Shown: positions 42,036 through 50,927 of the stretch, in pieces
Layout of the letters: the number at the start of each line of letters is the position of its first letter
Position numbering within the stretch: position 1 is the stretch's first letter
Program-made: the position numbers and the translations under genes
Source of the DNA: Paenibacillus psychroresistens
Lineage (GTDB): Bacteria > Bacillota > Bacilli > Paenibacillales > NBRC-103111
DNA length: 64,000 nucleotides
Reading direction: 5' to 3'
Assembly (NCBI RefSeq): GCF_009728935.1
Contig: NZ_CP034235.1
Span: 7,081,501-7,145,500, forward strand
The notes under the pieces: generated by a model
What the model was told of the DNA's origin: nothing
What the model saw: only the letters and a program-made list of their open reading frames with translations
Database searches by the model: none

Positions 42036-44027
42036 CTAGCTGCTATAAACTTCAAACTCAAAAATAATCGGCGTATATAATCCGGATGTGAAGTAAATCC
42101 TTGCTTTGGTTCCTGTAACCGGGGTAAAGGTTACCGTTTTATTAGGCCCGATTGTGGTTCCTGTGTATGCTGTAGCCCAGCTTGACCCATTCCAGTATTC
42201 AATGCGGTAGCCTGAAGTCCGATTATCCAGATATTCATTAATGACCGCCCTGCCAAAGGTTGTGCTTGACCCGAAATCCACCTGAACCCATTGGCCATTG
42301 AAGGTAGTTCCCGAACCCGCCTGCCAATTTGTACTATTGGATCCGTCAAAGGCCTTTGCACCCGCTTGACTGGCATCCCATTGCGAGGATGCACTGTACG
42401 TTTTGCCTAATGCCAGATTGGTTCCACTCGTATATTTGAAATTTACTGGCCCAAAGCTGTTCCCGGTTGAACCGGAGGTTACATAGCTGCCGTTTTTATA
42501 AACATTGCTGTTAATGACAGCTGCGCTTGTTGCCGTTAAAGCTGTATTCCCGTCATACCATTGATCTCCGCCATTCGTCTCCAAAGAAACAATATAGTAA
42601 GCCGTGTTTGCAGCGAGGGTTTGCGGAGTGTTGAGTGCGACATACTTGAAGCCCAAACCATCCGCCGTTCCTGTGCTCATATTGATTACGGAGCTCGCCA
42701 AATCCGCACCGGTGCTGGCATTGACTATTTTTAGGGTATGCGTGCCGCTGTTGCCTGCCACATAATATCGGCCTAGCTGGGTGACCGTTATCGGCGTGCT
42801 TCCTACTGTAATCTTTGTACCTACATAATCGCCATAGTTGTTTCTGATAGTACCGGAAAGTGTTTTGCCTGTTACAAAGGAGCTGCCTCCCCCAACCGGT
42901 GTTGTATTTACGCCTTTGATCGCATCGAGATAGTTGCGGTTAACTCCTCCCCCGCCAGGAATGAGCGTAGGACATATATATCCGCCCTCGCTGAACTCGT
43001 TCCAGGCATACATCAACACCGCATTTGCCGGTGCTGAAGCCGCATTATTGGCATTCCAATTAATCGCACTTTGCAGCTGGTTCGCAAGCTCAGTCGGCGT
43101 CGAAGCCGTTTCATAGCTATTGGCAGGATAAGAAGCGTAGCCGTAAGGCGGACTGCTTAAATTAATCCGCGGCCTTGGATCCCATCCTTGTGTAACCCAA
43201 GGAATAACCGGATAGCCAGTCGCTTTATAGTTATTCCAATTCGACTGCTCAGCAGATGCTCCGATAGAATAAGCATTTCCGTTGCTGCCTGTAGTCACAT
43301 AGCTGCTGACAGCATCTGCGCCAATTTGCGCAGCAAAAGCTGCGGCATTGGAGCTGCCATAATCCAACGCAACGATATAAGGCTGGACGCCCATGGCTGC
43401 AAACGTTTGTGATCTTATAGCGGTAATTTGAGCGGTATCCACCAGAGCGGAGTAATTATAGGCATACACCAGCGGTCTGCCGCCTGCTACCTTTTGATAA
43501 TTCGAGGTTTGGAATTGCGTAATCAACCAGGTTTGATCCGTTGAAGATAAAGGATGCGTGAACATGATGATCGCCCAATTCACATCATTCTTATGTGTGC
43601 TGGATAAATATAAATTTCTTTGCGTTTGCATGCCCGTTTCGCTTCCATACCAGTCAAATGCCCAATAATTAATTCCGGCATCCTTGGCATAGGCGATCTC
43701 CTGATCCATTATTGCCTGCGTAGTCCCATTCATTGTATCTGAATTTGCTGTTGGCTCCGTTGCGTAGAAGGGAAGCCTGAAATGCCAGACACTAGGCGCC
43801 ATCGCTCTTTCCTCATCCGGACCTACTCCTGCCAAAGTCCCTGTAGCACTGCTTCCGATTTGGGCATCCCAGCGGATAACACCTACAGCAGTTCCATTTG
43901 AATTTGCGGCATGCGCCATCATCGGAATCATGCAAACCAACCAGATCAACAAAGCAAGAAAACAAGCCAATGCTAGACGTCCAGGCGAAGCCAGATTCTT
44001 TTTCCACACATTAATTCCTTTTACCAT
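42036..44027 (-). CDS. Secreted GH99-like glycosidase with a C-terminal F5/8C (CBM32-like) domain
   Basis: A 663-residue exported protein. The signal peptide ends near residue 41 (MMAHAANS). The catalytic part (about 45-370) has AKDAGINYWAFDWYGSETGM and LMYAWNEFSEGGYICP, typical of the GH99/WbsX-like group of endo-acting enzymes. Residues about 380-515 form a DUF4082-like beta-sandwich (FVTGKTLSGTIRNNYGDYVG). The C-terminus (about 520-663) is a discoidin-type domain with NLALGKTYSASSQ, FDGSNSTNWQAG and WVQVDFG. It should act on an extracellular polysaccharide. The promoter carries the AraC box and an overlapping cre site. Confidence 0.85.
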   Translation of the reverse strand: MVKGINVWKKNLASPGRLALACFLALLIWLVCMIPMMAHAANSNGTAVGVIRWDAQIGSSATGTLAGVGPDEERAMAPSVWHFRLPFYATEPTANSDTMNGTTQAIMDQEIAYAKDAGINYWAFDWYGSETGMQTQRNLYLSSTHKNDVNWAIIMFTHPLSSTDQTWLITQFQTSNYQKVAGGRPLVYAYNYSALVDTAQITAIRSQTFAAMGVQPYIVALDYGSSNAAAFAAQIGADAVSSYVTTGSNGNAYSIGASAEQSNWNNYKATGYPVIPWVTQGWDPRPRINLSSPPYGYASYPANSYETASTPTELANQLQSAINWNANNAASAPANAVLMYAWNEFSEGGYICPTLIPGGGGVNRNYLDAIKGVNTTPVGGGSSFVTGKTLSGTIRNNYGDYVGTKITVGSTPITVTQLGRYYVAGNSGTHTLKIVNASTGADLASSVINMSTGTADGLGFKYVALNTPQTLAANTAYYIVSLETNGGDQWYDGNTALTATSAAVINSNVYKNGSYVTSGSTGNSFGPVNFKYTSGTNLALGKTYSASSQWDASQAGAKAFDGSNSTNWQAGSGTTFNGQWVQVDFGSSTTFGRAVINEYLDNRTSGYRIEYWNGSSWATAYTGTTIGPNKTVTFTPVTGTKARIYFTSGLYTPIIFEFEVYSS

Positions 44028-44066
44028 TATAAACCTCCTGTATAAGTTATTTGGATCTACCGTTTA

Positions 44067-44102
44067 ATTGTAAGCGCTGCCAAAAGAAATGTAATGGGTC
44101 TA
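44067..44102 (-). promoter_or_regulatory. AraC-type activator box and -10, site C, with overlapping cre
   Basis: On the minus strand TAGACCCATTAC, 17 bases, then TTACAAT. The 12-mer matches sites A and B at 10 of 12 positions and the spacing is identical. TGTAAGCGCTGCCA (44069-44082, plus strand), a cre with one mismatch, overlaps the -10, fitting catabolite repression. Confidence 0.65.
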
Positions 44103-44136
44103 TTTTACGAAATCACTTGTATTATTCACTTAATAT

Positions 44137-45072
44137 TTACCTCAGCGGATGAATGGAAAGAGAATGGACATAGCCCTTTGGCGAGAGACCTTCGAACTTC
44201 TTAAATGTTTTACTGAAATACTGCAAATCATTGTACCCAACCGCTTCCGATATGGCTTTTATCGTTAGATTTCCAGCCTGCATCAATGCTTTTGCCTTCT
44301 CCAGACGAATGGAGGTTAAATATTCAACGGTTGATTTGCCGGTAGCTTGTTTGAATAAAGTCCGAAAATAATTAGGAGAGAGAAAAAGCGAGTGGGCGAT
44401 ATCATTAAAATCAATTTCTTCGGTTAAATGCTCATACATATATTGAATCGTTGCGGTAACTTCCTCTTGGTGCGAATGCTGTTTATCTACTCCGTTGGAT
44501 GTTGTAAGCTCCTTCAAGATAAACCCGATAATCTTCAGCATGGTGCAGCGCAAACTAATCATATAGCCATAAGGCTTTTCCGTAAATGTGGTCAATGCTT
44601 CCTGAAAATGCGATACAACCAAAAACGGTTCCTTAAGCTGTACCCAGTAAGGCAGCTTCACCTCGCTAAATTCGACCAAAGGGCGCTCCGTCAGTTCATC
44701 ATCCACCGGCACAAAATCAATATGCTGATAGTCCACAGAATTATAAATCTCATCTGCGGAGAAATCGAATTTTTTCCCAAGATAAACCAGGTCGAAATGA
44801 ATCGCATAATACTGGATCGACTCGCCTTTGGGCACATAACAGGAATGCTGAATATAAGGGGGAACAATAAGCATGTCCCCCGCATTGACCTCATATCCTT
44901 GATTATCGATTGTATAAATCCACTTTCCCTGCAGCACCAAAACAATTTCATAATCATAAATAATTCTTCTAGGCAGCTTATACGTATCGTCACCTTCGTA
45001 TTTCTGCACAAAACGGACATAAGGAGCCAGGTTGCTAAAGTCCACATCCATCTGTTCGCTGGAATAGTCCAT
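44137..45072 (-). CDS. AraC-family regulator (paralogue 1)
   Basis: About 311 residues; I choose the ATG at 45072, 8 bases after GGAGGGAG. An ATG at 45090, overlapping the upstream stop, is the alternative. The N-terminal cupin-like domain (YEIVLVLQGKWIYTIDNQGY, MLIVPPYIQHSCYVP) senses the ligand. The C-terminal double helix-turn-helix has IAHSLFLSPNYFRTLFKQAT and ISEAVGYNDLQYFSKTFKKF. It is strongly similar to the regulator at 46314-47243, from which it is separated only by the WbsX-type gene. It probably binds the TAGACC-type boxes. Confidence 0.9.
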   Translation of the reverse strand: MDYSSEQMDVDFSNLAPYVRFVQKYEGDDTYKLPRRIIYDYEIVLVLQGKWIYTIDNQGYEVNAGDMLIVPPYIQHSCYVPKGESIQYYAIHFDLVYLGKKFDFSADEIYNSVDYQHIDFVPVDDELTERPLVEFSEVKLPYWVQLKEPFLVVSHFQEALTTFTEKPYGYMISLRCTMLKIIGFILKELTTSNGVDKQHSHQEEVTATIQYMYEHLTEEIDFNDIAHSLFLSPNYFRTLFKQATGKSTVEYLTSIRLEKAKALMQAGNLTIKAISEAVGYNDLQYFSKTFKKFEGLSPKGYVHSLSIHPLR

Positions 45073-45089
45073 TGCCCTCGCTCCCTCCA

Positions 45090-46220
45090 TCAGCTTCCGA
45101 AAACATCGCGAATCGCTTCGAGATATTCCATCCCATGCTCCGTGTCCGGCTCAATATAGCTTCCCTCTGTCCACTCATTCCACGAATTGATCGTCAGTAC
45201 GGGTGGATTGGAAAGCCCCTTGCTGAAAAAATCCTTGGCCGCTTGCAGCGCCTTTTTAAATTCTGCAGGAGTATTTCCTGTTAGGATAGGTGTGTGCGGA
45301 TAACCCAAATTATCATAAACATCGCTTTGAATGGTGCGCGGACTGGCATCCCAACCCATAGAAACATTCGGGAAGTAAGGCAGTGTATATTCAGTGGTGA
45401 ATTTCTCGAAATTTAATAAGGCTACGTCGCGATATTTGGCATAATCTGTGGCCGGGAAATCCACCGGCTCATCATGGTGAATCCACACATATGATGTGAT
45501 ACTGTCAAAGCCCAGCTCATTCAACAGACCGTTTACGTCTTCAATTTTCTGTTCCCCAGGCAGGTTCGCAATGCCCCAAACCACTGCGTTCAAGTGGAGC
45601 TCTCCTAATCCTGCAGCACGTACTCTATCACGAAAGCCGCTCAATATTCGCGTCGTTTCCGCATAGCTGCCAAAGCCCTCAACAAGTTTCATCAGCTCAT
45701 AGACAGAGAAGTACAGTCCGTCATTGATTCGCCAATAAGAAGGATGAGCAAAATAATGCTCGATCATATAATTAGTAGCCTGAATGAATTCTTGCTCGGA
45801 AACAGCCCCTTGGGCTAAAACCGAATACGGTTTATGTCGGGTTGCCGGCATAATCTCGATCCAATCATGATTGGCCCACATCACTGAAAACTTCAGCCGT
45901 TCATTGTTGCCGGCCTGCAGAAAGCCTTGATCCAAAGCTCTATTAAGAAACGGCGCATTATCGTACCAATACCAATCAAATATAAAGCTATCAATCCCGA
46001 AATCAGCGGCAGCATCAATTTTCTTAGCCATGACAAGAGGGTCAGCCTCATTCTCGTAACCCCATAACGGAACCTTTGGCTGCTGATGCCCTTCAAACCT
46101 CGGTGTAGCCGCTCTCACCAAATCCCACTCGTTCCAGCCTTTCCCGTGACGCTGCTCATTTACTGGATCTGCATGGTAATTCGGAAAATAATAAACCCCA
46201 ATTTGTGCTTTTAAAGACAT
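45090..46220 (-). CDS. WbsX-type GH99-like enzyme, cytoplasmic
   Basis: A 376-residue protein without signal peptide. The start IGVYYFPNYHADPVNEQRHG with GWNEWDLVRAATPRF, the middle FGIDSFIFDWYWYDNAPFLN and the end TINSWNEWTEGSYIEPDTEH are the hallmarks of the WbsX/GH99-like family (DUF5010-like and glycan-processing proteins). It probably acts on imported oligosaccharides. It lies between two AraC paralogues and is preceded by activator box B, AGGAGACGATAGGA being its ribosome binding site. Confidence 0.85.
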   Translation of the reverse strand: MSLKAQIGVYYFPNYHADPVNEQRHGKGWNEWDLVRAATPRFEGHQQPKVPLWGYENEADPLVMAKKIDAAADFGIDSFIFDWYWYDNAPFLNRALDQGFLQAGNNERLKFSVMWANHDWIEIMPATRHKPYSVLAQGAVSEQEFIQATNYMIEHYFAHPSYWRINDGLYFSVYELMKLVEGFGSYAETTRILSGFRDRVRAAGLGELHLNAVVWGIANLPGEQKIEDVNGLLNELGFDSITSYVWIHHDEPVDFPATDYAKYRDVALLNFEKFTTEYTLPYFPNVSMGWDASPRTIQSDVYDNLGYPHTPILTGNTPAEFKKALQAAKDFFSKGLSNPPVLTINSWNEWTEGSYIEPDTEHGMEYLEAIRDVFGS

Positions 46221-46243
46221 TCCTATCGTCTCCTTTCTTAACC

Positions 46244-46279
46244 ATTGTAAGATGTAAGGGACGATTCGTATTTGGTCTA
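46244..46279 (-). promoter_or_regulatory. AraC-type activator box and -10, site B
   Basis: On the minus strand TAGACCAAATAC, 17 bases, then TTACAAT, about 24 bp before the WbsX-type gene. The 12-mer is identical to site A. Confidence 0.7.
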
Positions 46280-46313
46280 GCCAACTATCTTCTTGTTCTT
46301 TTCAACACACTTT

Positions 46314-47243
46314 TCAGCTTTTAAGCACATTCAATGAATCTATGTAATGCTTGGGAGACATTCCCTCCATTTTCTTGAACAGCTTGCTAAAGTAATGAAT
46401 ATCTTGGTAGCCTACTGAATAACAGATGTCGCCGACCGAATGCTTGCCTTCCTGCATCAAGCTTTTGGCCTGCTCAATTCGCAGAAACGTCAGCAATTCC
46501 AACGGAGTTTTCCCTGTAGCTTCCTTAAACAAGGAGCGAAAATAGTTCGGAGATAAATATTTAGCCTGTGGAATATTGTTGAAATCCAGCTCTTCCTTGT
46601 AATGCTCATACATATATTGAATGGCTTCCGTAATTTCTGTGCGATGGGAAAATTCTTTTCTAACCCCATACGGAGTTGTTACATCTCTTACCATATAGCC
46701 CAGAATCCGCAGCAAATGCGCACGCAGGAATAAATGATACCCAAACAGCTTCTCGTTGAAAATATCGTGCATTTCGCGAAAAGCTTGAATATAGAGCAGA
46801 GGCTCCCTTGCCTGGATCAGACTCGGAAACATCACTTCGCTCAGCTCGATAACAGGCCTCTCCGACAGTTCTTCCTCTATAGGCACATAATCAATATGCT
46901 GGTAATCGACGTTGGCATAAACATCAATGGCGGAGAAATCCAGCTGCTCCCCCATATACTCGAGATCGAAGTGGACGGCATAATAACTGATGTTCTCGCC
47001 CTTAATAATATTCGTCGAATGCTTTACGTGCGGACGCAGAAAGAACACATCTCCCGCTTGCTGCTCATATCGAATTCCATCCAGATAATGAACGAATTTC
47101 CCGCTCAGCATAAACACGATTTCATGATCGTAAATCACCCGCGGCGGTACTTTATATTCTTCATTGGAGTTATATACCTGAACATACCTTACGTAAGGCG
47201 CCAAATTAAGAAAATCAAGTTTTTTTACAGGTACCTTAGCCAT
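46314..47243 (-). CDS. AraC-family regulator (paralogue 2)
   Basis: A 309-residue regulator with the same layout as 44137-45072: cupin part (DHEIVFMLSGKFVHYLDGIR, FFLRPHVKHSTNI) and double helix-turn-helix (AKYLSPNYFRSLFKEATGKT, VGDICYSVGYQDIHYFSKLF). Shared stretches such as NLAPYVR and SVDYQHID/NVDYQHID-like show recent common origin. It follows the permease gene by about 100 bp with a weak hairpin between, so it may be partly expressed with the transporter. Confidence 0.9.
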   Translation of the reverse strand: MAKVPVKKLDFLNLAPYVRYVQVYNSNEEYKVPPRVIYDHEIVFMLSGKFVHYLDGIRYEQQAGDVFFLRPHVKHSTNIIKGENISYYAVHFDLEYMGEQLDFSAIDVYANVDYQHIDYVPIEEELSERPVIELSEVMFPSLIQAREPLLYIQAFREMHDIFNEKLFGYHLFLRAHLLRILGYMVRDVTTPYGVRKEFSHRTEITEAIQYMYEHYKEELDFNNIPQAKYLSPNYFRSLFKEATGKTPLELLTFLRIEQAKSLMQEGKHSVGDICYSVGYQDIHYFSKLFKKMEGMSPKHYIDSLNVLKS

Positions 47244-47344
47244 GGTTCTCCTCTATTAATCCGCTTATTGTAAAGCCTACTTTAGCACATTTCACACCAA
47301 AAAGCCTTTAACATTAACTGTCTCAGGCCTTCTGGCATTATGGC

Positions 47345-48193
47345 TCAGCCTTTAATGGCACCCGCCGTTAAGCCTTGGAGCAAGTACTTCTGTGTGAACA
47401 AGAACAGCACAATCAGTGGCAAGGTGCATAGAGAACAAAGTGCGAATATCGGTCCCCAATCGCTGGATCTTTCACTTTTGAAGCGGAAAATTTGCGTAAT
47501 TAAGGTCATCTTATGCGGATCCTGGAGGTATAGCAAAGGGCCGACAAAATCATTCCAGAACCAGAAGACAGTCGTCACCACCAAGGTTCCTGTAGCAGGT
47601 AAAAGCAGCGGAAAAATAATCGCCCAATACATCCGGGTCGGTCCGCAGCCGTCTATACTTGCCGCATCCTCAAGCTCCAGAGGGATATTCTTCGTAAACC
47701 CGGCATACAGCATAGTTGCAAAGGGAACCGTAGTCCCCGTATACAATAGAATCAGAAAGGTCCGGGTATTAATTAAATGAAGCACAATGCCTAGCTTGAA
47801 AATAGGAACCATGTTCGTTTGCAGCGGAATAATCAGTCCCGATAAAAATATAAAAAACATAATTTGAAACAGCTTCTCACTTCTTCGCGTTATCTTATAG
47901 CCCGCCATAGATGAGACAGCGACGAGCAAAAGCATAGTGCCCAAACAGATTAATATCGTATTGGTGAAGGCCTCAAGCACATTGGCTTTTGCGAAAACCA
48001 AATGGTAGTTTCCCCAGAAAATCTGGCTTGGCAGCTTTAAGGGAATGTAGAAATCCTTGGCAGGCTTAATGCTTGATTCCAGCATGTAATAGAAAGGATA
48101 CAAGTAAAATATCGCAACTATTAGCAGGATGACTTCAAGCACATACAAACCCAGCTTGCTTTTTTTCGAGGAGACTGCAGGATTTGCACTCAC
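47345..48193 (-). CDS. Carbohydrate ABC transporter permease, MalG type
   Basis: A 282-residue permease with six membrane segments. The EAA loop is LELEDAASIDGCGPTRMYWA (about 185-205). The C-terminus FLFTQKYLLQGLTAGAIKG is typical of sugar-importer permeases. It overlaps the upstream permease gene by one base. It is the third gene of an operon with the solute-binding protein at 49152 and the MalF-type partner, driven by activator box A. The substrate is probably an oligosaccharide released by the secreted enzymes. Confidence 0.92.
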   Translation of the reverse strand: MSANPAVSSKKSKLGLYVLEVILLIVAIFYLYPFYYMLESSIKPAKDFYIPLKLPSQIFWGNYHLVFAKANVLEAFTNTILICLGTMLLLVAVSSMAGYKITRRSEKLFQIMFFIFLSGLIIPLQTNMVPIFKLGIVLHLINTRTFLILLYTGTTVPFATMLYAGFTKNIPLELEDAASIDGCGPTRMYWAIIFPLLLPATGTLVVTTVFWFWNDFVGPLLYLQDPHKMTLITQIFRFKSERSSDWGPIFALCSLCTLPLIVLFLFTQKYLLQGLTAGAIKG

Positions 48194-49068
48194 TAGTATT
48201 CAACCTCCCTTTTTCGCGTAAAGCTCAGCTGCAGCATAGTAATGATCAGGATAAGAATCATGAATAGAATACCCGCTGCCGTGGCATAACCAAAGTTTGA
48301 ATTCTTAAAAGCAAATTTATAAATGACCAAAGCCAATGTTGATGTAGAATCGCCGGGGCCGCCATTGGTAAGCACATAAGGAAGATCGAAGAACTTCAGA
48401 CTGCCCACCATACCGAGGAAGGTGCAGATCGTAACAGAAGGCATAACCAAGGGCAGCGTCACATAAATGAACTTTTTCCAGCCTTTGGCGCCATCGATTT
48501 GCGCAGCTTCAAAAATCTCGGAAGGTACCGATTCGAGGCCCGCCAGATAAATCACAGCCCCATATCCGGTGGCATACCAAACATTAATCATTATAACCGC
48601 AATCAAAGATGTTCCCGTATTGCCTAACCAATCTTTGATATAATCAGCAAGGCCCAAGCGGAGTAAAACCTCATTTACCACACCTTCATATTGCAACAAA
48701 TTTCCCCAAACTACCGAAATAACGACCATACTTATGACAACAGGGATATAAAAAACAGTACGGAGCAGGCTTCTCGTTTTTAACGGTTTATGCAGCAGCA
48801 GCGCCATAAACAGCGAGAGCGGATTGTTGATGATCACGCCAAACAGTACAATATAAAAAGTGTTTAAAGCCGCATGCATCACGAGCTTATCGTCAAACAG
48901 ATTCTTGTAATTTTCCAACCCAATATAAACAGGCTTGCTGACTCCGTCCCATAAGGTAAACGAGTAGTATAAGCTGCTTATGAAAGGGTAATAAACAAAG
49001 GTCAAGAACAGGATAACAGCAGGCAGAATAAAATAGATTGCATGGAGCAGAGATTTACGTTTTCTCAT
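48193..49068 (-). CDS. Carbohydrate ABC transporter permease, MalF type
   Basis: About 291 residues; start at the ATG at 49068, after GGTGGTCC. Six membrane segments and the EAA loop SEIFEAAQIDGAKGWKKFIY. NGGPGDSTSTLALVIY is the typical MalF-type loop before the last helices. It is the second gene of the operon, following the solute-binding protein with a hairpin between that probably lowers permease expression relative to the binding protein. Confidence 0.92.
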   Translation of the reverse strand: MRKRKSLLHAIYFILPAVILFLTFVYYPFISSLYYSFTLWDGVSKPVYIGLENYKNLFDDKLVMHAALNTFYIVLFGVIINNPLSLFMALLLHKPLKTRSLLRTVFYIPVVISMVVISVVWGNLLQYEGVVNEVLLRLGLADYIKDWLGNTGTSLIAVIMINVWYATGYGAVIYLAGLESVPSEIFEAAQIDGAKGWKKFIYVTLPLVMPSVTICTFLGMVGSLKFFDLPYVLTNGGPGDSTSTLALVIYKFAFKNSNFGYATAAGILFMILILIITMLQLSFTRKREVEY

Positions 49069-49087
49069 CGTAGGACCACCTAAGTTA

Positions 49088-49128
49088 CAGGCCAACTGCA
49101 GCACGTGAACCTCTCCGCAATTGGCCTG
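49088..49128 (-). terminator. Partial terminator between binding protein and permeases
   Basis: CAGGCCAATTGC and GCAGTTGGCCTG form a stem with one mismatch on the minus strand and no long T-run. Such elements often reduce expression of permeases relative to the binding protein. Confidence 0.55.
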
Positions 49129-49151
49129 AATGTTATTATGCTTTTACAGAA

Positions 49152-50483
49152 CTAAGGCAGGATAATTGATGCCTTATCTTTATCATAGTTCTTCTGAATT
49201 TCATCGAGATCACCTTCGGCTTTTTCGCCGGCAATGATCTTTTCTCCCATGCGGACCATGCCATCTGCAGCAGATTTCGCAAACGAGCCATAAATAAATT
49301 GGTGCAAGGTAGTCGGATTATTCTGCAACGCATCATTGATTTCCTTCATTGCCGGTTGATCATAGCTTGCTGTAATTCCTTTTAATCCGGGAAGCCCAAC
49401 ATTCTTCAAGTTCACTGAAAGCACATCCTGCGAAAGCGTTAAGGCAAGGAAGTCTTTGGCAGCTTGCAAATGCTTCGATTTGGCATTGACCGAAACGCTA
49501 TGATCCGGGCCGACTCCCATCAATATTTTCCCGTTTTCATCGGCAATTGGGAAGAAACCAACCTCGAATGGTGTAAATCCTTTATCCTTGAAAATCTGCG
49601 CCATTACACCCGGCAGCCAGTTTCCTTGATAAAGCATCGCTGCCTTGCCTGAGCCGAATTCAATCTGGGTTTGCGGCCAATCGATGCTTAATGCGCTTTT
49701 GTTTAAATAGCCTTTTTGGGCAAATTCGCTTAATTTAGCAAATGCACCTTGCAGCTCAGGTCCGTTAATCTTAGCCTTGCCGTTGTAATAGTCCGCTTCT
49801 AGATTGGGGTTCTGTGCAGTAATTTCCGCAAGTCCGCTTAACAGGTAAGACAAGGTCCATTGATCCTTAAATCCGCCTACCATCGGAACAATTTTCGCTG
49901 TTTTGATCTTCTCGGAAGCGTCCATCAATTCTGTCCAGTTCTTCGGAGCGGCAATCCCTAAATCCGCAAAGATCTTCTTATTATAGAACATCCCGAAGGT
50001 TGCAACCGTTTGTGCGGCTCCATAAGTCTTGCCTTCAAAGGTAATGGAAGGCTTAGTAGCATCCAATACAGTACCAACCCAAGGCTGATCGGATAAGTCA
50101 GCCAAGTATCCGGCTTTGGCCAACTCAGGAATATTCTGATTGAAGATGACATCATCGCCTACTCCAGAAGCCAATTCCGCCTTCATTTTCTCAAAATATT
50201 TCTCACTGACGAGGATATCCCATTCGACTTTGGCATTGGGATACATCTCTTTAAATTTAGCCTCTGACGCTGCTTTAAAATCCGTGCTTTGTGGCAAATC
50301 ATCGAGAAACCACGCACCTACCTTCAACGTGAAAGCTTCGTCGTTCGTTGCTCCAGCGGCTGCCGGAGCCTCCGTTTTGTTCGGAGCGGAGCTGGTTGTT
50401 GCTGTTTTATTTCCTCCACAAGCTGTTAGAATTAATGAAATAATAATCAGAATACTGATGGCAAAGCTGGAGCGTTTCTTCAT
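49152..50483 (-). CDS. Carbohydrate ABC solute-binding lipoprotein
   Basis: A 443-residue family 1 binding protein. The lipobox is LILTACGG at about residue 22. The body contains TVATFGMFYNKKIFADLGIA and AAMLYQGNWLPGVMAQIFKD, and ends with LDEIQKNYDKDKA. First gene of the operon with two permeases; GGGGGGAAAG is the ribosome binding site. The promoter carries box A. Its ligand should be an oligosaccharide of the glycan handled by this locus. Confidence 0.92.
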   Translation of the reverse strand: MKKRSSFAISILIIISLILTACGGNKTATTSSAPNKTEAPAAAGATNDEAFTLKVGAWFLDDLPQSTDFKAASEAKFKEMYPNAKVEWDILVSEKYFEKMKAELASGVGDDVIFNQNIPELAKAGYLADLSDQPWVGTVLDATKPSITFEGKTYGAAQTVATFGMFYNKKIFADLGIAAPKNWTELMDASEKIKTAKIVPMVGGFKDQWTLSYLLSGLAEITAQNPNLEADYYNGKAKINGPELQGAFAKLSEFAQKGYLNKSALSIDWPQTQIEFGSGKAAMLYQGNWLPGVMAQIFKDKGFTPFEVGFFPIADENGKILMGVGPDHSVSVNAKSKHLQAAKDFLALTLSQDVLSVNLKNVGLPGLKGITASYDQPAMKEINDALQNNPTTLHQFIYGSFAKSAADGMVRMGEKIIAGEKAEGDLDEIQKNYDKDKASIILP

Positions 50484-50525
50484 TTATACTTTCCCCCCAC
50501 ATAAATTTGGCTTCCTACCTTTCAT

Positions 50526-50561
50526 ATTGTAACCGCTTTATCTGATCATGTATTTGGTCTA
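50526..50561 (-). promoter_or_regulatory. AraC-type activator box and -10, site A
   Basis: On the minus strand TAGACCAAATAC, 17 bases, then TTACAAT, about 42 bp before the solute-binding-protein gene. The box is identical to site B. A weak cre-like TGTAACCGCTTTAT overlaps the -10. Confidence 0.7.
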
Positions 50562-50696
50562 AACAACAAATTAGTTGTCTAATCTACTGAAAGGAGGCAT
50601 CACAAAAAAAACCAACTGCTTAATCAATCAGCAATTGGTAGTGAGGTCTCAGCTAGATCTTTTTTGAGGTATACCTTTATTGTTATCCTTGTATAA

Positions 50697-50912
50697 TTAA
50701 CGGTTTTTCCCCTCGGTAGTAACCAGCCATATCGCTCCATCGTTATATCGGGCTTCGCGATATTTGTAATATACGATGGACTTACCGTCGGGTGAATGGA
50801 TAAAACCGTCTCCACCATACGTTTCATCGAAAATAGACTTCGTAAATGCTGCTGCTTTTCGAACGTCTGCTTTAATGTCATTTAATAGACTACTTTCAGT
50901 TTCTCCTTCACT
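50697..50912 (-). pseudogene. Remnant of a beta-propeller (possibly GH43-like) enzyme
   Basis: A minus-strand frame bounded by stops at 50913-50915 and 50697-50699 has no ATG. It reads AAAFTKSIFDETYGGDGFIH, SPDGKSIVYYKYREARYNDG and AIWLVTTEGKNR. The GHSPDGK-like turn followed by IVYYKYR resembles the last blade of GH43-type arabinosidase propellers. The match is weak and another propeller family is possible. It is the 3' end of a lost gene just downstream of the GH29-like gene. Confidence 0.4.
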
Positions 50913-50927
50913 TTAAAAATGATGAAC

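Noticed and set aside
50624..50881. An 85-codon frame starting MTLKQTFEKQQHLRS
   Set aside because: It is a shadow of the propeller remnant in another frame and has no ribosome binding site.
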